Shown: positions 7,920-18,021 of the stretch, piece after piece | Layout of the letters: each line of letters opens with the position of its first letter | Numbering within the stretch: the first letter of the stretch is position 1 | Assembly (NCBI RefSeq): GCF_900113325.1 | Contig: NZ_FOOY01000014.1 | Span: 1 to 64,000, forward strand | Reading direction: 5' to 3' | Length of the DNA: 64,000 nucleotides | Source: Sporolactobacillus nakayamae | GTDB taxonomy: Bacteria; Bacillota; Bacilli; Bacillales; Sporolactobacillaceae | Notes under the pieces: generated by a model | Databases searched by the model: none | Told to the model about the DNA's origin: nothing | Seen by the model: the letters and a program-made list of their open reading frames with translations, nothing else | Program-made: the position numbers and the translations under genes

Positions 7920-7946
7920 GATAAGAGTGAAGGGAATACTCTTATC
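7920..7946. promoter_or_regulatory. Perfect 9-bp inverted repeat upstream of ftsH
   Basis: GATAAGAGT and ACTCTTATC are separated by 9 bases, with no T-run after them, about 145 bp before the ftsH start. It could be an operator or an mRNA leader hairpin. I see no other landmark in 7893-8088. Confidence 0.4.
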
Positions 7947-8088
7947 GCTGTGACTTAGAGTTGCCACCGATGTGGCTTTACATAAAGAATTCACATCTCC
8001 ATCAGATAATTAAATGATGAACGGTGAAAATTAGAGTGACTTTCACTTTTGAAATACAGGGTTCCTTATGCGTGAGTGGAGGAGACGG

Positions 8089-9924
8089 ATGAAACGCGTC
8101 TATAGAAATATGATCATTTATGTCTTTATCGTTCTGGTTGTTGCAGGCGTGACCAAATGGCTGACCAGTCCAAACAACATTGTTGAACCGATGTCTTTCA
8201 GTACCTTTCAACAACATCTTGCCAAAGGGGATGTCAGAGAACTGACGCTTCAGCCGGATGGGAGTGTCTATACAGCAACAGGCCGCTTGAATAATGGAAA
8301 AAAGAATACGACATTTAGAGCCTATGTCCCGGCAAGTGAAAAGGAAATCAATCAAATTACTTCATTGGCTGAACAATCCAATTTGACTATTCAACCAGAA
8401 GCAAGTACACCTGGTTGGGTCGTATTTCTTACTTCACTGATCCCATTTGTTCTCATGTTCTTGCTGGTTTTCTTTCTCATGAATCGTACACGTGGTGGCG
8501 GCCAAATGATGAGCGTTGGTAAAAGTAAGGCTAAACTTTATAAAGAGGATAATCATAAAGTCACGTTTAAAGATGTGGCGGGTGCGGATGAAGAAAAGCA
8601 GGAATTAGTTGAGATTGTCGATTTTCTAAAAGAACCGAGAAAATTTATTGCTTTGGGTGCAAGAATACCAAAAGGGGTTTTACTTGAAGGACCACCGGGA
8701 ACAGGGAAAACATTGCTGGCTCGTGCGGTTGCCGGAGAAGCGGGTGTTCCCTTCTTTTCAATCAGCGGCTCTGACTTTGTTGAAATGTTCGTGGGTGTCG
8801 GTGCTTCAAGGGTTCGTGATTTATTTGAACAGGCAAAAAAAAATTCACCTTGTATTATCTTTATTGACGAAATTGATGCTGTCGGACGCCAGCGAGGAGC
8901 CGGTCTGGGCGGAGGAAACGATGAACGGGAACAGACTTTGAATCAGCTGCTTGTTGAAATGGATGGTTTTGCGGCCGATGAAGGAATCATTATCATTGCG
9001 GCGACGAACAGGCCGGATATACTGGATCCCGCTTTGATGAGACCAGGCCGTTTTGATCGCCAAATTCCAGTTGGCCGTCCAGATCTGAATGGACGTGAGG
9101 CTGTACTTCGAGTTCATGCACGAAACAAACCGCTATCGAAAGATATTGATTTGAATACGGTAGCTAAGTTGACACCAGGATTTTCCGGAGCAGATTTAGA
9201 GAACTTGTTAAATGAAGCGGCACTGGTTGCTGCACGCGCCAACAAGATCGTCATTGATATGGAGGATATTGATGAAGCAGTTGAACGTGTCATAGCAGGG
9301 GTCGCAAAGAAATCACGTGTCATTTCCAAAAAAGAACAAAATATTGTTGCCTATCATGAATCAGGGCATACAATCATTGGTTTAGCTCTGGATGGTGCCG
9401 ATGAAGTGCATAAAGTGACGATTATTCCACGTGGACAGGCAGGTGGGTACACTATTTCTTTGCCTAAAGAAGATCGCCATCTAATGACCAAACCGGAACT
9501 GTTGGAACAGATCACCGGCTTGCTTGGTGGTCGTGTGGCTGAAGAGATCACATTTGGTGAAGTATCTACAGGCGCTAGCAATGATTTTCAGAGGGCTACA
9601 AATATCGCAAGACGCATGGTGACTGAGTGGGGGATGAGTGAGAAGCTCGGTCCTTTGCAGTTTGGAAATAAAGGTAGTCAGCCCTTTCTTGGAATGATGC
9701 AAAATGAACAAAATATTAGTGACCAGGTTGCTTACGAAATTGACACCGAGGTGCAGCAAATCATTAAAAGACAATATGCACGTTGTAAGGAATTGCTAGT
9801 GGAACACGGTGATAAACTGGAACTGATCGCGCAAACCTTGCTGAAAGTTGAAACACTGGAAGCCGAACAAATTAAGGCATTGTATGAACGTGGAGAATAT
9901 ATCGAACCCAGAAATAATCGTTAA
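8089..9924 (+). CDS. ftsH: ATP-dependent zinc metalloprotease FtsH
   Basis: A 611-residue membrane protease. Two helices (residues 8-26 and 110-131) flank a small outer domain. The AAA module has Walker A GPPGTGKT (201-208), Walker B IIFIDEID (257-263) and the R-rich second homology region (MRPGRFDR). The zinc site HESGH is at 423-427. FtsH degrades damaged membrane proteins and some regulators. The ATG at 8089 follows GGAGGAG; an upstream ATG at 8068 adds seven residues. FtsH is normally a housekeeping gene beside hprT. Its place among metal genes suggests an accessory copy for membrane protein damage, which is an inference. Confidence 0.95.
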   Translation: MKRVYRNMIIYVFIVLVVAGVTKWLTSPNNIVEPMSFSTFQQHLAKGDVRELTLQPDGSVYTATGRLNNGKKNTTFRAYVPASEKEINQITSLAEQSNLTIQPEASTPGWVVFLTSLIPFVLMFLLVFFLMNRTRGGGQMMSVGKSKAKLYKEDNHKVTFKDVAGADEEKQELVEIVDFLKEPRKFIALGARIPKGVLLEGPPGTGKTLLARAVAGEAGVPFFSISGSDFVEMFVGVGASRVRDLFEQAKKNSPCIIFIDEIDAVGRQRGAGLGGGNDEREQTLNQLLVEMDGFAADEGIIIIAATNRPDILDPALMRPGRFDRQIPVGRPDLNGREAVLRVHARNKPLSKDIDLNTVAKLTPGFSGADLENLLNEAALVAARANKIVIDMEDIDEAVERVIAGVAKKSRVISKKEQNIVAYHESGHTIIGLALDGADEVHKVTIIPRGQAGGYTISLPKEDRHLMTKPELLEQITGLLGGRVAEEITFGEVSTGASNDFQRATNIARRMVTEWGMSEKLGPLQFGNKGSQPFLGMMQNEQNISDQVAYEIDTEVQQIIKRQYARCKELLVEHGDKLELIAQTLLKVETLEAEQIKALYERGEYIEPRNNR

Positions 9925-10052
9925 GGCGAGAAAATGTATTAAAATAGTATGTATTTTAAAAGTTCTTTAAGAAAATTACATTAAGATGGACGCTTCGTGA
10001 GAAACATAGTGATCCCAACGAAAAGTCAATATTTTTGATGAGGTTATAAATG

Positions 10053-10101
10053 AAAAAGGTTAAATTGGGCAGATGTCAATTGCTCAATTTAACCTTTTTT
10101 T
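10053..10101 (+). terminator. Terminator downstream of ftsH
   Basis: A long stem (AAAGGTTAAATTG with CAATTTAACCTTT) ends in a run of T. It isolates ftsH from the copA promoter. The 130 bp between ftsH and the hairpin shows nothing I can name. Confidence 0.9.
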
Positions 10102-10113
10102 AGATATTAACAG

Positions 10114-10160
10114 TTTCTACACGTTTTCAACTCAGAATCTACATGATTATCATTTAACAT
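10114..10160 (+). promoter_or_regulatory. copA promoter with three 11-bp repeats
   Basis: The units TTTCTACACGT, TTTCAACTCAG and AATCTACATGA run head to tail from 10114 to 10146. A -10-like TAACAT is at 10155-10160, again 8 bp after the last unit. The leader to the ATG at 10325 is about 160 bases; I see no classical CopY or CueR operator in it. Confidence 0.7.
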
Positions 10161-10324
10161 TACTTTATGCAAGAGGAAGTCCCATTGGATATAAAATACT
10201 TAAAATAGACACCATGAATGATGGTATAGCATAAGGGATATCTCTTACTAAGAAACAACAGTATAGAAAACAAACTGAGCATTAGATTTTCATTTATTAA
10301 ATACTTTGGAGGGGAGAATTGAAA

Positions 10325-12436
10325 ATGGAAGCTGAAAAAATACAGCACATGCATGAACATCAAGATCATGAGCATGGGATGATGACCGGTCACATCAAGC
10401 CAGAACAAGGTCAGCAAGGAGAATCAACTGAGGAATTAGAATATCGGTCGCTAATGAAGAAATGGTGGCTGGCAGCTACTGTATCTGTTCCTGTTATTTT
10501 AGTTTCTTACCCTAATTTATTTCCTGGGTTACGTGAGCTGCTTCCGATGGGAAGCCAGCAACTGTGGTGGGCCAGGTTAATCATGGGAATACTCGCCTTG
10601 TTCGTCGTGATCCGAAGCGGTGGTCAATTCTTCGTTGGCACCTGGGAAGGCTTGAAACAGCGCTCCGCCAATATGAACACGCTGATCGCAACCGGTGTTT
10701 CGGCGGCGTGGCTCTATTCTCTGGTCGCCCTGTTCTGGCCGCAAATTTTTCCGAGACCTGAAATGGCTGATGTCTACTATGATGTCACTACAGTTGTCAC
10801 GGCGCTTGTTGTTCTTGGATCGGCGCTGGAAGTAAAAGCTAAAGGACGTTCATCCGAAGCCATTAATAAACTGGTTGCCCTTCAGCCTCAGACAGCCAAC
10901 GTTGTCAGGGATGGAAAAGAAGTCAAGGTACCGTTAGAGGAAATAAATATCGGTGATCAAATTATTGTCCGTCCCGGTGAAAAGGTCGCCATAGACGGAA
11001 CCGTTGTCTCAGGAAGTTCAGCTATTGATGAGTCGATGCTGACCGGAGAATCTATACCTGTGGAAAAGAATGAAGGCGATGAAGTTTTCGGAGGGACGCT
11101 GAATAAAACAGGAAGTTTTACATTCAAAGTAACCAAAGAACAAAAGGACTCGGCATTAGCCAATATTGTGGAAATGGTGAAGCAGGCCCAGGGATCGCGT
11201 ATTCCCGTTCAGAAAGTTGTCGATCAGATTTCGTCAATCTTCACTCCGGGTGTCATTATTGCGGCCATACTCGGCTATATCGTCTGGTATGATTTCGGGC
11301 CGCAGCCGGGATGGGTATATGCGTTGATTGTTGCAGTGACGACCTTAATTATTGCCTGCCCATGCGCGCTGGGAATGGCAACACCGATGTCCCTGACGAC
11401 CGGTATTGGAAAAGGAGCGGAAAACGGGATATTAATCCGCTCCGGAGAAGCGCTGCAAATCGCACAGAAACTAAGGACGATCGTCATGGATAAAACCGGC
11501 ACGATAACGGAAGGAAAGCCTTCACTGACGGATATCGTTCCCCTTGGAAAATTTACTGAGGAAGAACTCCTTCTCATCAGCGCTTCGGTTGAGCAGGGAT
11601 CCGAACATCCGCTGGCATCCGCTATTGTGGAAAAGGCTAAGGAGAAAGGGTTGACGCCTGTTAAGAGTGAGGGCTTCAATGCGATTCCGGGACATGGAGT
11701 TGAAGGAACGGTCGATGGAAAAATGATCTATTTCGGTAATTTAAAACTGATGAAGGAAAAAGGGATTCCTCTGGACGGCTTTAACTCTTATGCTGCCTCG
11801 ATGGCCGATCAGGGAAAGACGCCGATGTTCCTGGCGATCAATGGGGAAGCCGGTGGCATCGTTGCGGTTGCCGATATCGTCAAGAAGGACTCGCTTTCCG
11901 TTATTCATGAATTGAAATCAATGGGCCTGGAAGTCGTGATGATTACCGGGGACAACGAGCGAACGGCCCGCGCGATCGCCAAACAGGTGGGCATTGATCA
12001 GGTCCTGGCGGAGGTCCTTCCTCAGCATAAGGCGGAAAATGTCCGCAGGCTTCAGGAAGAAGGGAAGAAAGTGGCGATGGTCGGCGACGGCATTAACGAT
12101 GCACCGGCACTCACACAGGCCGATGTCGGTATTGCCATTGGAACCGGAACGGATGTCGCCATTGAAGCAAGTGATATCACACTCATTTCCGGGAGCCTGG
12201 AGGGGGTTGTTAGGGCTATTAGAGTCAGCCGAGCCACGATGAAAAACATCTACGAAGGTTTATTCGGCGCCTTTATTTACAATGCAATCGGTATTCCCAT
12301 TGCCTTGGGTGTGCTCTATCCCTTCACGGGCATCCTGTTATCGCCGCTGGTTGCCGCAGCAGCCATGGCGTTCAGTTCTTTAACTGTTGTCCTGAACGCG
12401 AACCGTTTGAAACAATTGAAACTTAAATTTAATTAA
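10325..12436 (+). CDS. copA: Copper-exporting P1B ATPase with His-rich N-terminus
   Basis: A 703-residue pump. It has no HMA domain; instead the first 25 residues are His-rich ([10 protein letters not shown]), as in CopB-like pumps. The ion-channel motif is CPC (near residue 345), followed by the phosphorylation motif DKTGT (near 388), an HP motif, TGDN and [10 protein letters not shown]. The last helices have YNAIGIP and MAFSS, the P1B-1 Cu(I) pattern. The ATG at 10325 is 7 bases after GGAGGGGAG. It leads a transcript with a cupredoxin and a membrane methyltransferase and has the 11-bp repeat promoter. Cu(I) is the likeliest ion; Ag(I) is equally possible. Confidence 0.94.
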   Translation: MEAEKIQHMHEHQDHEHGMMTGHIKPEQGQQGESTEELEYRSLMKKWWLAATVSVPVILVSYPNLFPGLRELLPMGSQQLWWARLIMGILALFVVIRSGGQFFVGTWEGLKQRSANMNTLIATGVSAAWLYSLVALFWPQIFPRPEMADVYYDVTTVVTALVVLGSALEVKAKGRSSEAINKLVALQPQTANVVRDGKEVKVPLEEINIGDQIIVRPGEKVAIDGTVVSGSSAIDESMLTGESIPVEKNEGDEVFGGTLNKTGSFTFKVTKEQKDSALANIVEMVKQAQGSRIPVQKVVDQISSIFTPGVIIAAILGYIVWYDFGPQPGWVYALIVAVTTLIIACPCALGMATPMSLTTGIGKGAENGILIRSGEALQIAQKLRTIVMDKTGTITEGKPSLTDIVPLGKFTEEELLLISASVEQGSEHPLASAIVEKAKEKGLTPVKSEGFNAIPGHGVEGTVDGKMIYFGNLKLMKEKGIPLDGFNSYAASMADQGKTPMFLAINGEAGGIVAVADIVKKDSLSVIHELKSMGLEVVMITGDNERTARAIAKQVGIDQVLAEVLPQHKAENVRRLQEEGKKVAMVGDGINDAPALTQADVGIAIGTGTDVAIEASDITLISGSLEGVVRAIRVSRATMKNIYEGLFGAFIYNAIGIPIALGVLYPFTGILLSPLVAAAAMAFSSLTVVLNANRLKQLKLKFN

Positions 12437-12455
12437 AGAGGGGAGAATGATTCAA

Positions 12456-12827
12456 ATGAATTGGTTTGTTACAGTTGTTGGACTGTTATTAATTGGTGTG
12501 ATCGCCTGGTACTTCTGGGGACCGAAAAAAGGAGGAAGCCTTGCGGAAACGAATGCTTCCGGTTTTCAGGAGGCTAAGATCCTGGTTAAAAACGGCTATA
12601 ATCCGTCCCGTATTGTTGTCCAGAGCGGGAAACCGGTTCGATTTGAGTTTACCCGTATAGAGACAGGAGCCTGTGACGGAATGGTTATTTTTCCTGGATT
12701 TGAGAAAAGCGCGACGCTGCCGGCTGGAGAAAAGGTTATTGTTGATCTCCCTCCCATGAAAACAGGATCCTATGACTTTACCTGCCAGATGGGGATGTTC
12801 AGAGGAAAGATTATTGTGAAAAACTAA
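12456..12827 (+). CDS. Membrane-anchored cupredoxin-domain protein
   Basis: A 123-residue protein with one N-terminal helix (residues 2-20) and an outward-facing cupredoxin-like beta domain. Possible copper ligands are the Cys in GACDG and the Cys and Met residues in TCQMGM near the end; the spacing resembles small blue-copper folds with the last loop C..M..M. The first of two in-frame ATGs overlaps the ribosome site, so I take the ATG at 12456. It starts 19 bases after the copA stop, so they share a transcript. It probably binds copper at the outer face, or handles what CopA releases. Confidence 0.85.
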   Translation: MNWFVTVVGLLLIGVIAWYFWGPKKGGSLAETNASGFQEAKILVKNGYNPSRIVVQSGKPVRFEFTRIETGACDGMVIFPGFEKSATLPAGEKVIVDLPPMKTGSYDFTCQMGMFRGKIIVKN

Positions 12828-12888
12828 AAAAATAAAACAAGAAACAATGAGCTGGTTTATAGATTATTTATGAAGAGGAGATTTGCTC

Positions 12889-13542
12889 ATGCCTGATGGA
12901 AAATACGCGTACGGTCTATGGGGTGCTGTCCTATTCAACATCGTTTTCTTCGGACTGTTTGCTTACTCCGTGTTTAAACCGACGACAAAACGGGACTGGA
13001 GAACTTTGGGGGCATTTACAGGGTTTATGGTCGCTTTGTTCAGCGAAATGTTTGGTTATCCCCTGACCATCTATATCCTGACATCTATCCTTGGGAAGAA
13101 TTATCCAGTTCTTGATCCGTTCAATCATATTAATGGTCATCTATGGGTGGCAGTAGCAGGAGGATCTCCGATTTTATTTGATATTCTTCACCCTTTAAGC
13201 AATGTGTTTATTTTTGGCGGATTGATTATTATCGGGATTGGTTGGAGAAAAATACATTCAGGGGAAGGAAAATTAGTCACGGATGGGATCTACCGATTTA
13301 TTCGCCATCCTCAATACACCGGTTTCGGAGTGGCAATTATCGGTTTTCTGATTCAATGGCCAACGTTAATTACACTCATTATGGCGCCTACTTTACTGAT
13401 TATGTACAGGAAACTGGCAAAAAGAGAAGAACAGAACATGATTCAAGAGTTTGGTGAGGAATATCTCGAGTATATGAAAAAGGTACCTAGATTCGTTCCA
13501 AAGATACATTTAACTAATTTCACAAAGAAGGAAACAAATTAA
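12889..13542 (+). CDS. Membrane methyltransferase of the isoprenylcysteine/phospholipid (ICMT/PEMT) type
   Basis: A 217-residue protein with five or six helices. The signature of this superfamily is near residues 130-140 (GIYRFIRHPQYTGF), with a conserved E..Y.KVPRF region at the end that helps bind S-adenosylmethionine. Relatives methylate prenylated cysteine, phospholipids or small lipophilic compounds; the substrate here is unknown. The ATG at 12889 is 8 bases after GAGGAG. It ends the copA transcript. Together with the nearby Lit, Lgt and geranylgeranyl-reductase-like genes, it hints that membrane lipids or lipidated proteins are modified under metal stress. Confidence 0.8.
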   Translation: MPDGKYAYGLWGAVLFNIVFFGLFAYSVFKPTTKRDWRTLGAFTGFMVALFSEMFGYPLTIYILTSILGKNYPVLDPFNHINGHLWVAVAGGSPILFDILHPLSNVFIFGGLIIIGIGWRKIHSGEGKLVTDGIYRFIRHPQYTGFGVAIIGFLIQWPTLITLIMAPTLLIMYRKLAKREEQNMIQEFGEEYLEYMKKVPRFVPKIHLTNFTKKETN

Positions 13543-13783
13543 AAGAAACTGACAGATGATCCTTTTACTATTTATACATGGATTCTTTTAATCATTAATT
13601 TTAGTGTGGTAGATTACTCACTCTCTGTGTTCCTCCGTGATTAATTTGAGAAAACATTAAAACATTGAACAAACAATGATGGTAACCGGACCGCTTCACA
13701 TAATCGACCAAACTTATCTGTGTATCAATGCTGTTCCAAAACGTACTAACTTACACATCCCCCCATCTTCCATAATCAGCACT

Positions 13784-13812
13784 AAAACCTTCGCCAATCA
13801 AGCGAAGGTTTT
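13784..13812. terminator. Bidirectional terminator between the copA operon and cadA
   Basis: AAAACCTTCG and CGAAGGTTTT form a perfect 10-bp stem with A/T runs on both sides, just after the cadA stop on the minus strand. The rest of 13543-13783 has no feature I can support. Confidence 0.85.
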
Positions 13813-13823
13813 GTCTTTGATTT

Positions 13824-15938
13824 TTACTCTTTAACTTTCGCGAGTCGTAAACTGTTCAATGTGACAATTATTGTAGCTCCCACATCAGCTAAAATAGCAA
13901 TCCATAGTGTTAGCCACCCTGGGAAAATAAGCAATATAGAAATAGCTTTAATAGCTAGTGAGAACGTGACGTTTTGTTTAATAATCGCCAAAGCTTTACG
14001 GCTCAATTTTATTGTGTAGGGCAATTTTGTTAAATCATCAGACATAAGGGCAATGTCGGCTGTCTCTAAAGCTGTATCTGTTCCAGCACCCCCCATAGCA
14101 ATACCCACAGTGGCTTCTGCCAATGCTGGGGCATCGTTCACCCCATCACCAACCATTGCAACCTTTTGCTTCCCACGATAGGACTTAATATAATTTAGCT
14201 TTTCTTCCGGTAGCAATTCTGCTTGAATATCAGAAACACCGACTTCTTTTCCTATTGTCTCGGCTGTACTTTTGTTGTCCCCTGTTAACATTACAGTTTG
14301 TTCAATACCGGACTGATGAAGTTTTTGGATAACATTCTTCGCTGAATCTCTTAGCTTATCAGCCACAGCGATAAGGGCAAGAATATCTCCGTCCGTTCCA
14401 AAAACCATTACTGTTTTCCCTTGCTTTTGAAGGGTTACAATCTGATTATGAATAGCTTTTTTAATCCCATTAGAAAGTGTTTCTTCAAAAAGGTTCGGGC
14501 TTCCCACATAGTACATGTTCTGGTTAATTCTAGCCTTGACACCTTTACCAGTAATGGATTGAAAGTCCTCAATCTCAATATCGTTAAATTTCAGCCTTTC
14601 TTCCTCAGCCTTCCTAACAATGGCTGAGGCGAGTGGGTGCTGAGATCCTTTTTCAAGAGCCGCTGTTAAGGTTATGATATCTTGTTCGTTTTTATTAAAA
14701 GTTACAACGTCTGTAACCTCTGGAATCCCTCTTGTTAATGTACCGGTTTTATCAAAGGCAATAACCTTGAGGGAGCCAGCTTCTTCTAGGTGAACTCCTC
14801 CTTTGATAATTACACCGTTTTTGGCAGCATTTCCTATCGATGTGACAATAGCTACGGGTGTAGAAATGATCAGAGCACACGGGCAACCGACAACCAGCAA
14901 GGCTAACCCTCGATAGATCCAATCTCCCCAAGAATCTCCCATGAATAAAGGAGGAATCACGGACAACAGGACAGCGAAAATAATAATCGCTGGCGTATAG
15001 ACTTTTGCAAAACGATCAACAAACGTCTGAGAAGGTGCTTTTTCTGCTTGAGATTCTTCAACTAAATGAATAATTTTAGAAAGAGTTGTATCTTCAACTC
15101 TTTTTGTAACTTTGACCTCCAACAAACCTTCTTCATTTAATGTCCCAGCAAAGACTTCGTCATTAATGGTTTTTGTTACTGGTACTGACTCGCCAGTAAT
15201 AGCGGCTTGATTTAGAGTCGATGTTCCATTAGTCACAACTCCGTCCATAGCCAATTTTTGCCCTGGTTTCACAATCATTGTGTCACCAACCTGAACATCT
15301 ACAACAGGGACCATCAATTCTTGACCGTTCCGACGAATCAATGTTTCTTTTGGTGCAATTTTCATTAACGATTGAATAGATTGTCTCGCTTTATCTGCTG
15401 AATAACTTTCTAACGCTTCACTAATCGCAAAGAGAATAACAACCGTTGCTCCTTCTTCCCATTTACCTATCGCGGCCGCTCCTATAATAGCAATCGTCAT
15501 AAGAGTGTCCATATCAAAGTCAAGCCGAATCAGATTTTTAAAACCTTCAATGAATAACGAGTAGCCACCGATGATAATAGCCGCTAAAAATCCGATGGTA
15601 GGAATCAGACTCAGCTCTCCGTATTGAGTCCCAATAATCCAACTGATTATCAATAGAAAGGCTGAAATGTAGACTTTAAAATTTTCTTTTTGCTTCCAAA
15701 ATGGTACATGTTCAACAGTTTGTTCTGCTTCATCCCTGACTTTTAATTTTTCAAACGCTCCTGCTTTTTCTAACGCTTCAATGGTTGTGTTTCCAGTAAC
15801 CATAATCTTAGAAGCGCCAAAATTCACTTTAGCTTCAATCACTCCATCTAACCGCTTTACATTTTTTTCAAACTTGTTCGCGCATTCCATGCAGTCAAAC
15901 CCTTGAACTCGATATGACTTGACTTGTTGTTCAGACAT
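13824..15938 (-). CDS. cadA: Cd/Zn/Pb-exporting P-type ATPase CadA
   Basis: A 704-residue P1B-2 pump. One N-terminal HMA domain has the site FDCMEC (residues 15-20), with an acidic residue between the cysteines as in Zn/Cd sites. The channel motif is [11 protein letters not shown], followed by DKTGT, HPLAS, TGDN and [10 protein letters not shown]. The last helix has a DVG(A)T segment, the Zn/Cd pump signature. The gene overlaps cadC by 8 bases, the classic cadCA operon of Staphylococcus and Listeria plasmids. It faces opposite to the copper operon and is likely a separately acquired module. Confidence 0.95.
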   Translation of the reverse strand: MSEQQVKSYRVQGFDCMECANKFEKNVKRLDGVIEAKVNFGASKIMVTGNTTIEALEKAGAFEKLKVRDEAEQTVEHVPFWKQKENFKVYISAFLLIISWIIGTQYGELSLIPTIGFLAAIIIGGYSLFIEGFKNLIRLDFDMDTLMTIAIIGAAAIGKWEEGATVVILFAISEALESYSADKARQSIQSLMKIAPKETLIRRNGQELMVPVVDVQVGDTMIVKPGQKLAMDGVVTNGTSTLNQAAITGESVPVTKTINDEVFAGTLNEEGLLEVKVTKRVEDTTLSKIIHLVEESQAEKAPSQTFVDRFAKVYTPAIIIFAVLLSVIPPLFMGDSWGDWIYRGLALLVVGCPCALIISTPVAIVTSIGNAAKNGVIIKGGVHLEEAGSLKVIAFDKTGTLTRGIPEVTDVVTFNKNEQDIITLTAALEKGSQHPLASAIVRKAEEERLKFNDIEIEDFQSITGKGVKARINQNMYYVGSPNLFEETLSNGIKKAIHNQIVTLQKQGKTVMVFGTDGDILALIAVADKLRDSAKNVIQKLHQSGIEQTVMLTGDNKSTAETIGKEVGVSDIQAELLPEEKLNYIKSYRGKQKVAMVGDGVNDAPALAEATVGIAMGGAGTDTALETADIALMSDDLTKLPYTIKLSRKALAIIKQNVTFSLAIKAISILLIFPGWLTLWIAILADVGATIIVTLNSLRLAKVKE

Positions 15939-16305
15939 GAGTTTTCTCCTCTTTTCTGTGCGTCATTGCAATAGAAATTAATTGTTTGATGTGTTCATCA
16001 TCAAGCGAATAAAATGCCATTTTTCCGTCCTTTCGATATTTTACAAGACCTTGCTTACGGAGAGTGCGTAGGTGATGTGAAGCCGTTGCTATGGAAGAAC
16101 CAATAATGTTTGCAACGTCACAAACACATAGCTCCTTATCTTGACATAAGGCAAAGACTATTTTTGACCTATTTTCATCAGCAAGCGCTTTGAACAATCG
16201 AACAACGCGAGATAGCCCATCATTTTCATTTTTTAAAAGGCCTTGTATGCGATTGACCTTTTCTTCGTCATAGCAATAAATTTCACATGTATCTTTTTCG
16301 ACCAC
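15931..16305 (-). CDS. cadC: ArsR/SmtB-family metal repressor CadC
   Basis: A 124-residue winged-helix repressor. It has both cysteine groups that bind Cd/Pb in CadC: DTCEIYC near the start and KELCVCDV before the recognition helix ([14 protein letters not shown]). Metal binding releases it from the operator. I start it at the GTG at 16305, 8 bases after AAGGAGGT; an in-frame ATG upstream would contain the ribosome site. Two palindromes lie directly in front of it. The match to staphylococcal CadC is close over the whole length. Confidence 0.95.
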   Translation of the reverse strand: MVEKDTCEIYCYDEEKVNRIQGLLKNENDGLSRVVRLFKALADENRSKIVFALCQDKELCVCDVANIIGSSIATASHHLRTLRKQGLVKYRKDGKMAFYSLDDEHIKQLISIAMTHRKEEKTHV

Positions 16306-16326
16306 TAATAGCGACCTCCTTATCAT

Positions 16327-16390
16327 TCAAATATTCATTTGATTATATTATACATCATTTCTTATTTTATTCAAATGTACATTTGAATAA
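16327..16390 (-). promoter_or_regulatory. cad operator region, two palindromes
   Basis: A perfect 24-bp palindrome (TTATTCAAATGT and its complement, 16367-16390) and a shorter one (TCAAAT N4 ATTTGA, 16327-16342) share the TCAAAT half-site known from the CadC operator. The second copy lies against the cadC ribosome site, so the pair could give tight control. Confidence 0.85.
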
Positions 16391-16551
16391 ATTTTTTTAG
16401 TGTGCTAGAGATGTCAATTATGTGCCATTAACTACAGAAAAATAAGATGATAAAAGATAGATGACTTTTTTTCCTTTGGTCAATCTCCATGACCTTCTTC
16501 ATTGATATGCATCACCAAAAATTTTTCTATAATCATAACCGAAGTTTATCG

Positions 16552-16587
16552 TTTCCACATCGTTTCCACACATTTTTGCAATAGGAT
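16552..16587 (+). promoter_or_regulatory. lgt promoter with two 11-bp repeats
   Basis: The units TTTCCACATCG and TTTCCACACAT (16552-16573) are followed 8 bp later by TAGGAT (16582-16587), a fair -10. This is the same layout as before the small Cys/His genes, copA and the M23 peptidase. The start codon is 45 bp further on. Confidence 0.7.
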
Positions 16588-16631
16588 TCAACTTATAAAG
16601 TGATTATTTTTATTAAAAGGGAGGAAGGTTC

Positions 16632-17417
16632 ATGTGGTTTCCAGGACCTGTTTTATTTAGAATCGGACCGATTCCAATTAATACGTTGGGTGCTTCGGTA
16701 GCTCTGGCAACGCTCTTTGGTTTATGGTTGATAAATCGTGAGGCCAAGAGGCAAGGTATTCAAGCGGATTACATGGTGGAATTCGCTATTTATTGTGTAT
16801 TGGGTGGTGTTCTTGGAGCAAGATTGTGGTTTGTTCTCTTCAAATGGCCGTATTACGCTGCTCATCCAGCAGAAATTTTTATGGTTTGGATGGGGGGACT
16901 GGCAATACAAGGTGGCATTCTCGGCGGTACTTTAGTAGGAATCTGGCTCGCTAAGAAGCATAAATTGCCAGTTTGGCAGGTAGCCGATATCGTGGCACCA
17001 GCGTTAATACTCGGAATGGCGATTGGTCGGATCTCAGATTTTCTTACCGGTGACGCTTATGGTATTCCAAGCGATTCCATCTTAGCTGTTTCCTATCCCC
17101 CGGGAACATTTGTCTACAACATCTTTGGTAGCACGCCGGTCCTGCCGATGCCCTTATTTGAGGCCATCGGTGATTTGATCATCTTTGGCTTTTTGCTATT
17201 GATTAAATATAGAAAACCATTCCAAGGGTTTCTATTCCTTCAGATGTTAGCACTTTACTCAACATTGAGATTTACTTTAGAGTTCTGGAGAGGAGACAGC
17301 CTAAGGACATTACTTAATCTAAAAGTCGCTCAATTGACGGCTTTGGCAACGATTATCTTAGCAATCGGTTTTATGATCGGACGCTATAGACAAATGAAAG
17401 CCGCTCATCGAGAGTAA
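16632..17417 (+). CDS. lgt: Prolipoprotein diacylglyceryl transferase (Lgt), divergent copy
   Basis: A 261-residue protein with about seven helices and the overall Lgt pattern. Lgt adds diacylglycerol to the lipobox cysteine of prelipoproteins. The signature reads GRISDFLTGDAYG, where most Lgt proteins have GRxGNF; so the conserved Asn is Asp here. The loop usually ending in HGG reads AIQGG. The late conserved Arg is present in FTLEFWRGD. A GGGAGGAAGG ribosome site precedes the ATG. Every bacterium of this type has a housekeeping lgt, so this looks like an extra copy induced with copper genes. It could act on special lipids or proteins. Confidence 0.88.
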   Translation: MWFPGPVLFRIGPIPINTLGASVALATLFGLWLINREAKRQGIQADYMVEFAIYCVLGGVLGARLWFVLFKWPYYAAHPAEIFMVWMGGLAIQGGILGGTLVGIWLAKKHKLPVWQVADIVAPALILGMAIGRISDFLTGDAYGIPSDSILAVSYPPGTFVYNIFGSTPVLPMPLFEAIGDLIIFGFLLLIKYRKPFQGFLFLQMLALYSTLRFTLEFWRGDSLRTLLNLKVAQLTALATIILAIGFMIGRYRQMKAAHRE

Positions 17418-17454
17418 CAAAGAAAATTAGAAAATAAAGAAAAGGAGAAGCGGC

Positions 17455-17886
17455 ATGAGGAACAGAAAATCTGGATCAGTTTCAACAAATAAAAAGTCAA
17501 ATCGAGGGAAAACCTTACTAAAAACCATAGGTTCAGTCCTTTTCGCCATTATTGCTACATCTCATCACTGGCTGCATATACTATTGATTTCTGTCGGCTT
17601 AACGTCGATTGGGGCAGTTTTATTTAATATGCCTCCCCTTTTAAAAGTCATCCTGTTGATCATTTCTCTGATCATTTCAATCCGGTTTATTTTCGTAGCG
17701 AAACACAAATGGAGACATGAACGCCCGGTCGCATGGGTTTATGCCATCTCTTCAATTCTATCGATCGTGATTGTATTGTCTGCTGTACCGCAGACAATCA
17801 ACGCAATCATTCAGCCACCTTCAAATACACAGAATCCTGGCAGTATAAACACGCATGACCATAATCATAGTGATATGAATAAATAG
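17455..17886 (+). CDS. Four-helix membrane protein with a His-rich tail
   Basis: A 143-residue protein: a basic N-terminus (20 residues), about four hydrophobic segments between residues 22 and 122, and a tail with HDHNHSDMNK. An HHW...H group lies in the first loop. I recognise no family. The ribosome site is AAAGGAG, and it follows lgt by 37 bases, so it is probably in the lgt transcript. The metal-binding tail and the mer genes downstream allow a role in metal handling, perhaps in place of the missing MerT, but this is only a suggestion. Confidence 0.65.
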   Translation: MRNRKSGSVSTNKKSNRGKTLLKTIGSVLFAIIATSHHWLHILLISVGLTSIGAVLFNMPPLLKVILLIISLIISIRFIFVAKHKWRHERPVAWVYAISSILSIVIVLSAVPQTINAIIQPPSNTQNPGSINTHDHNHSDMNK

Positions 17887-18021
17887 TGGTGAAATGATTT
17901 TTAGCAAATGACAGATAGACATGGGGTGATTTTCTATTTTTATGAGGAATGTCCGTATTTTCACAATGTGAGAATTGCATCAGTCTCTAAAAGATTGAAT
18001 GCTAAAAGGTTGGGAAACAAA

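Noticed and set aside
17908-18021. N-terminal extension of the flavoprotein
   Set aside because: The added residues do not fit the family, whose FAD motif should be near the start; the ribosome site is poor.
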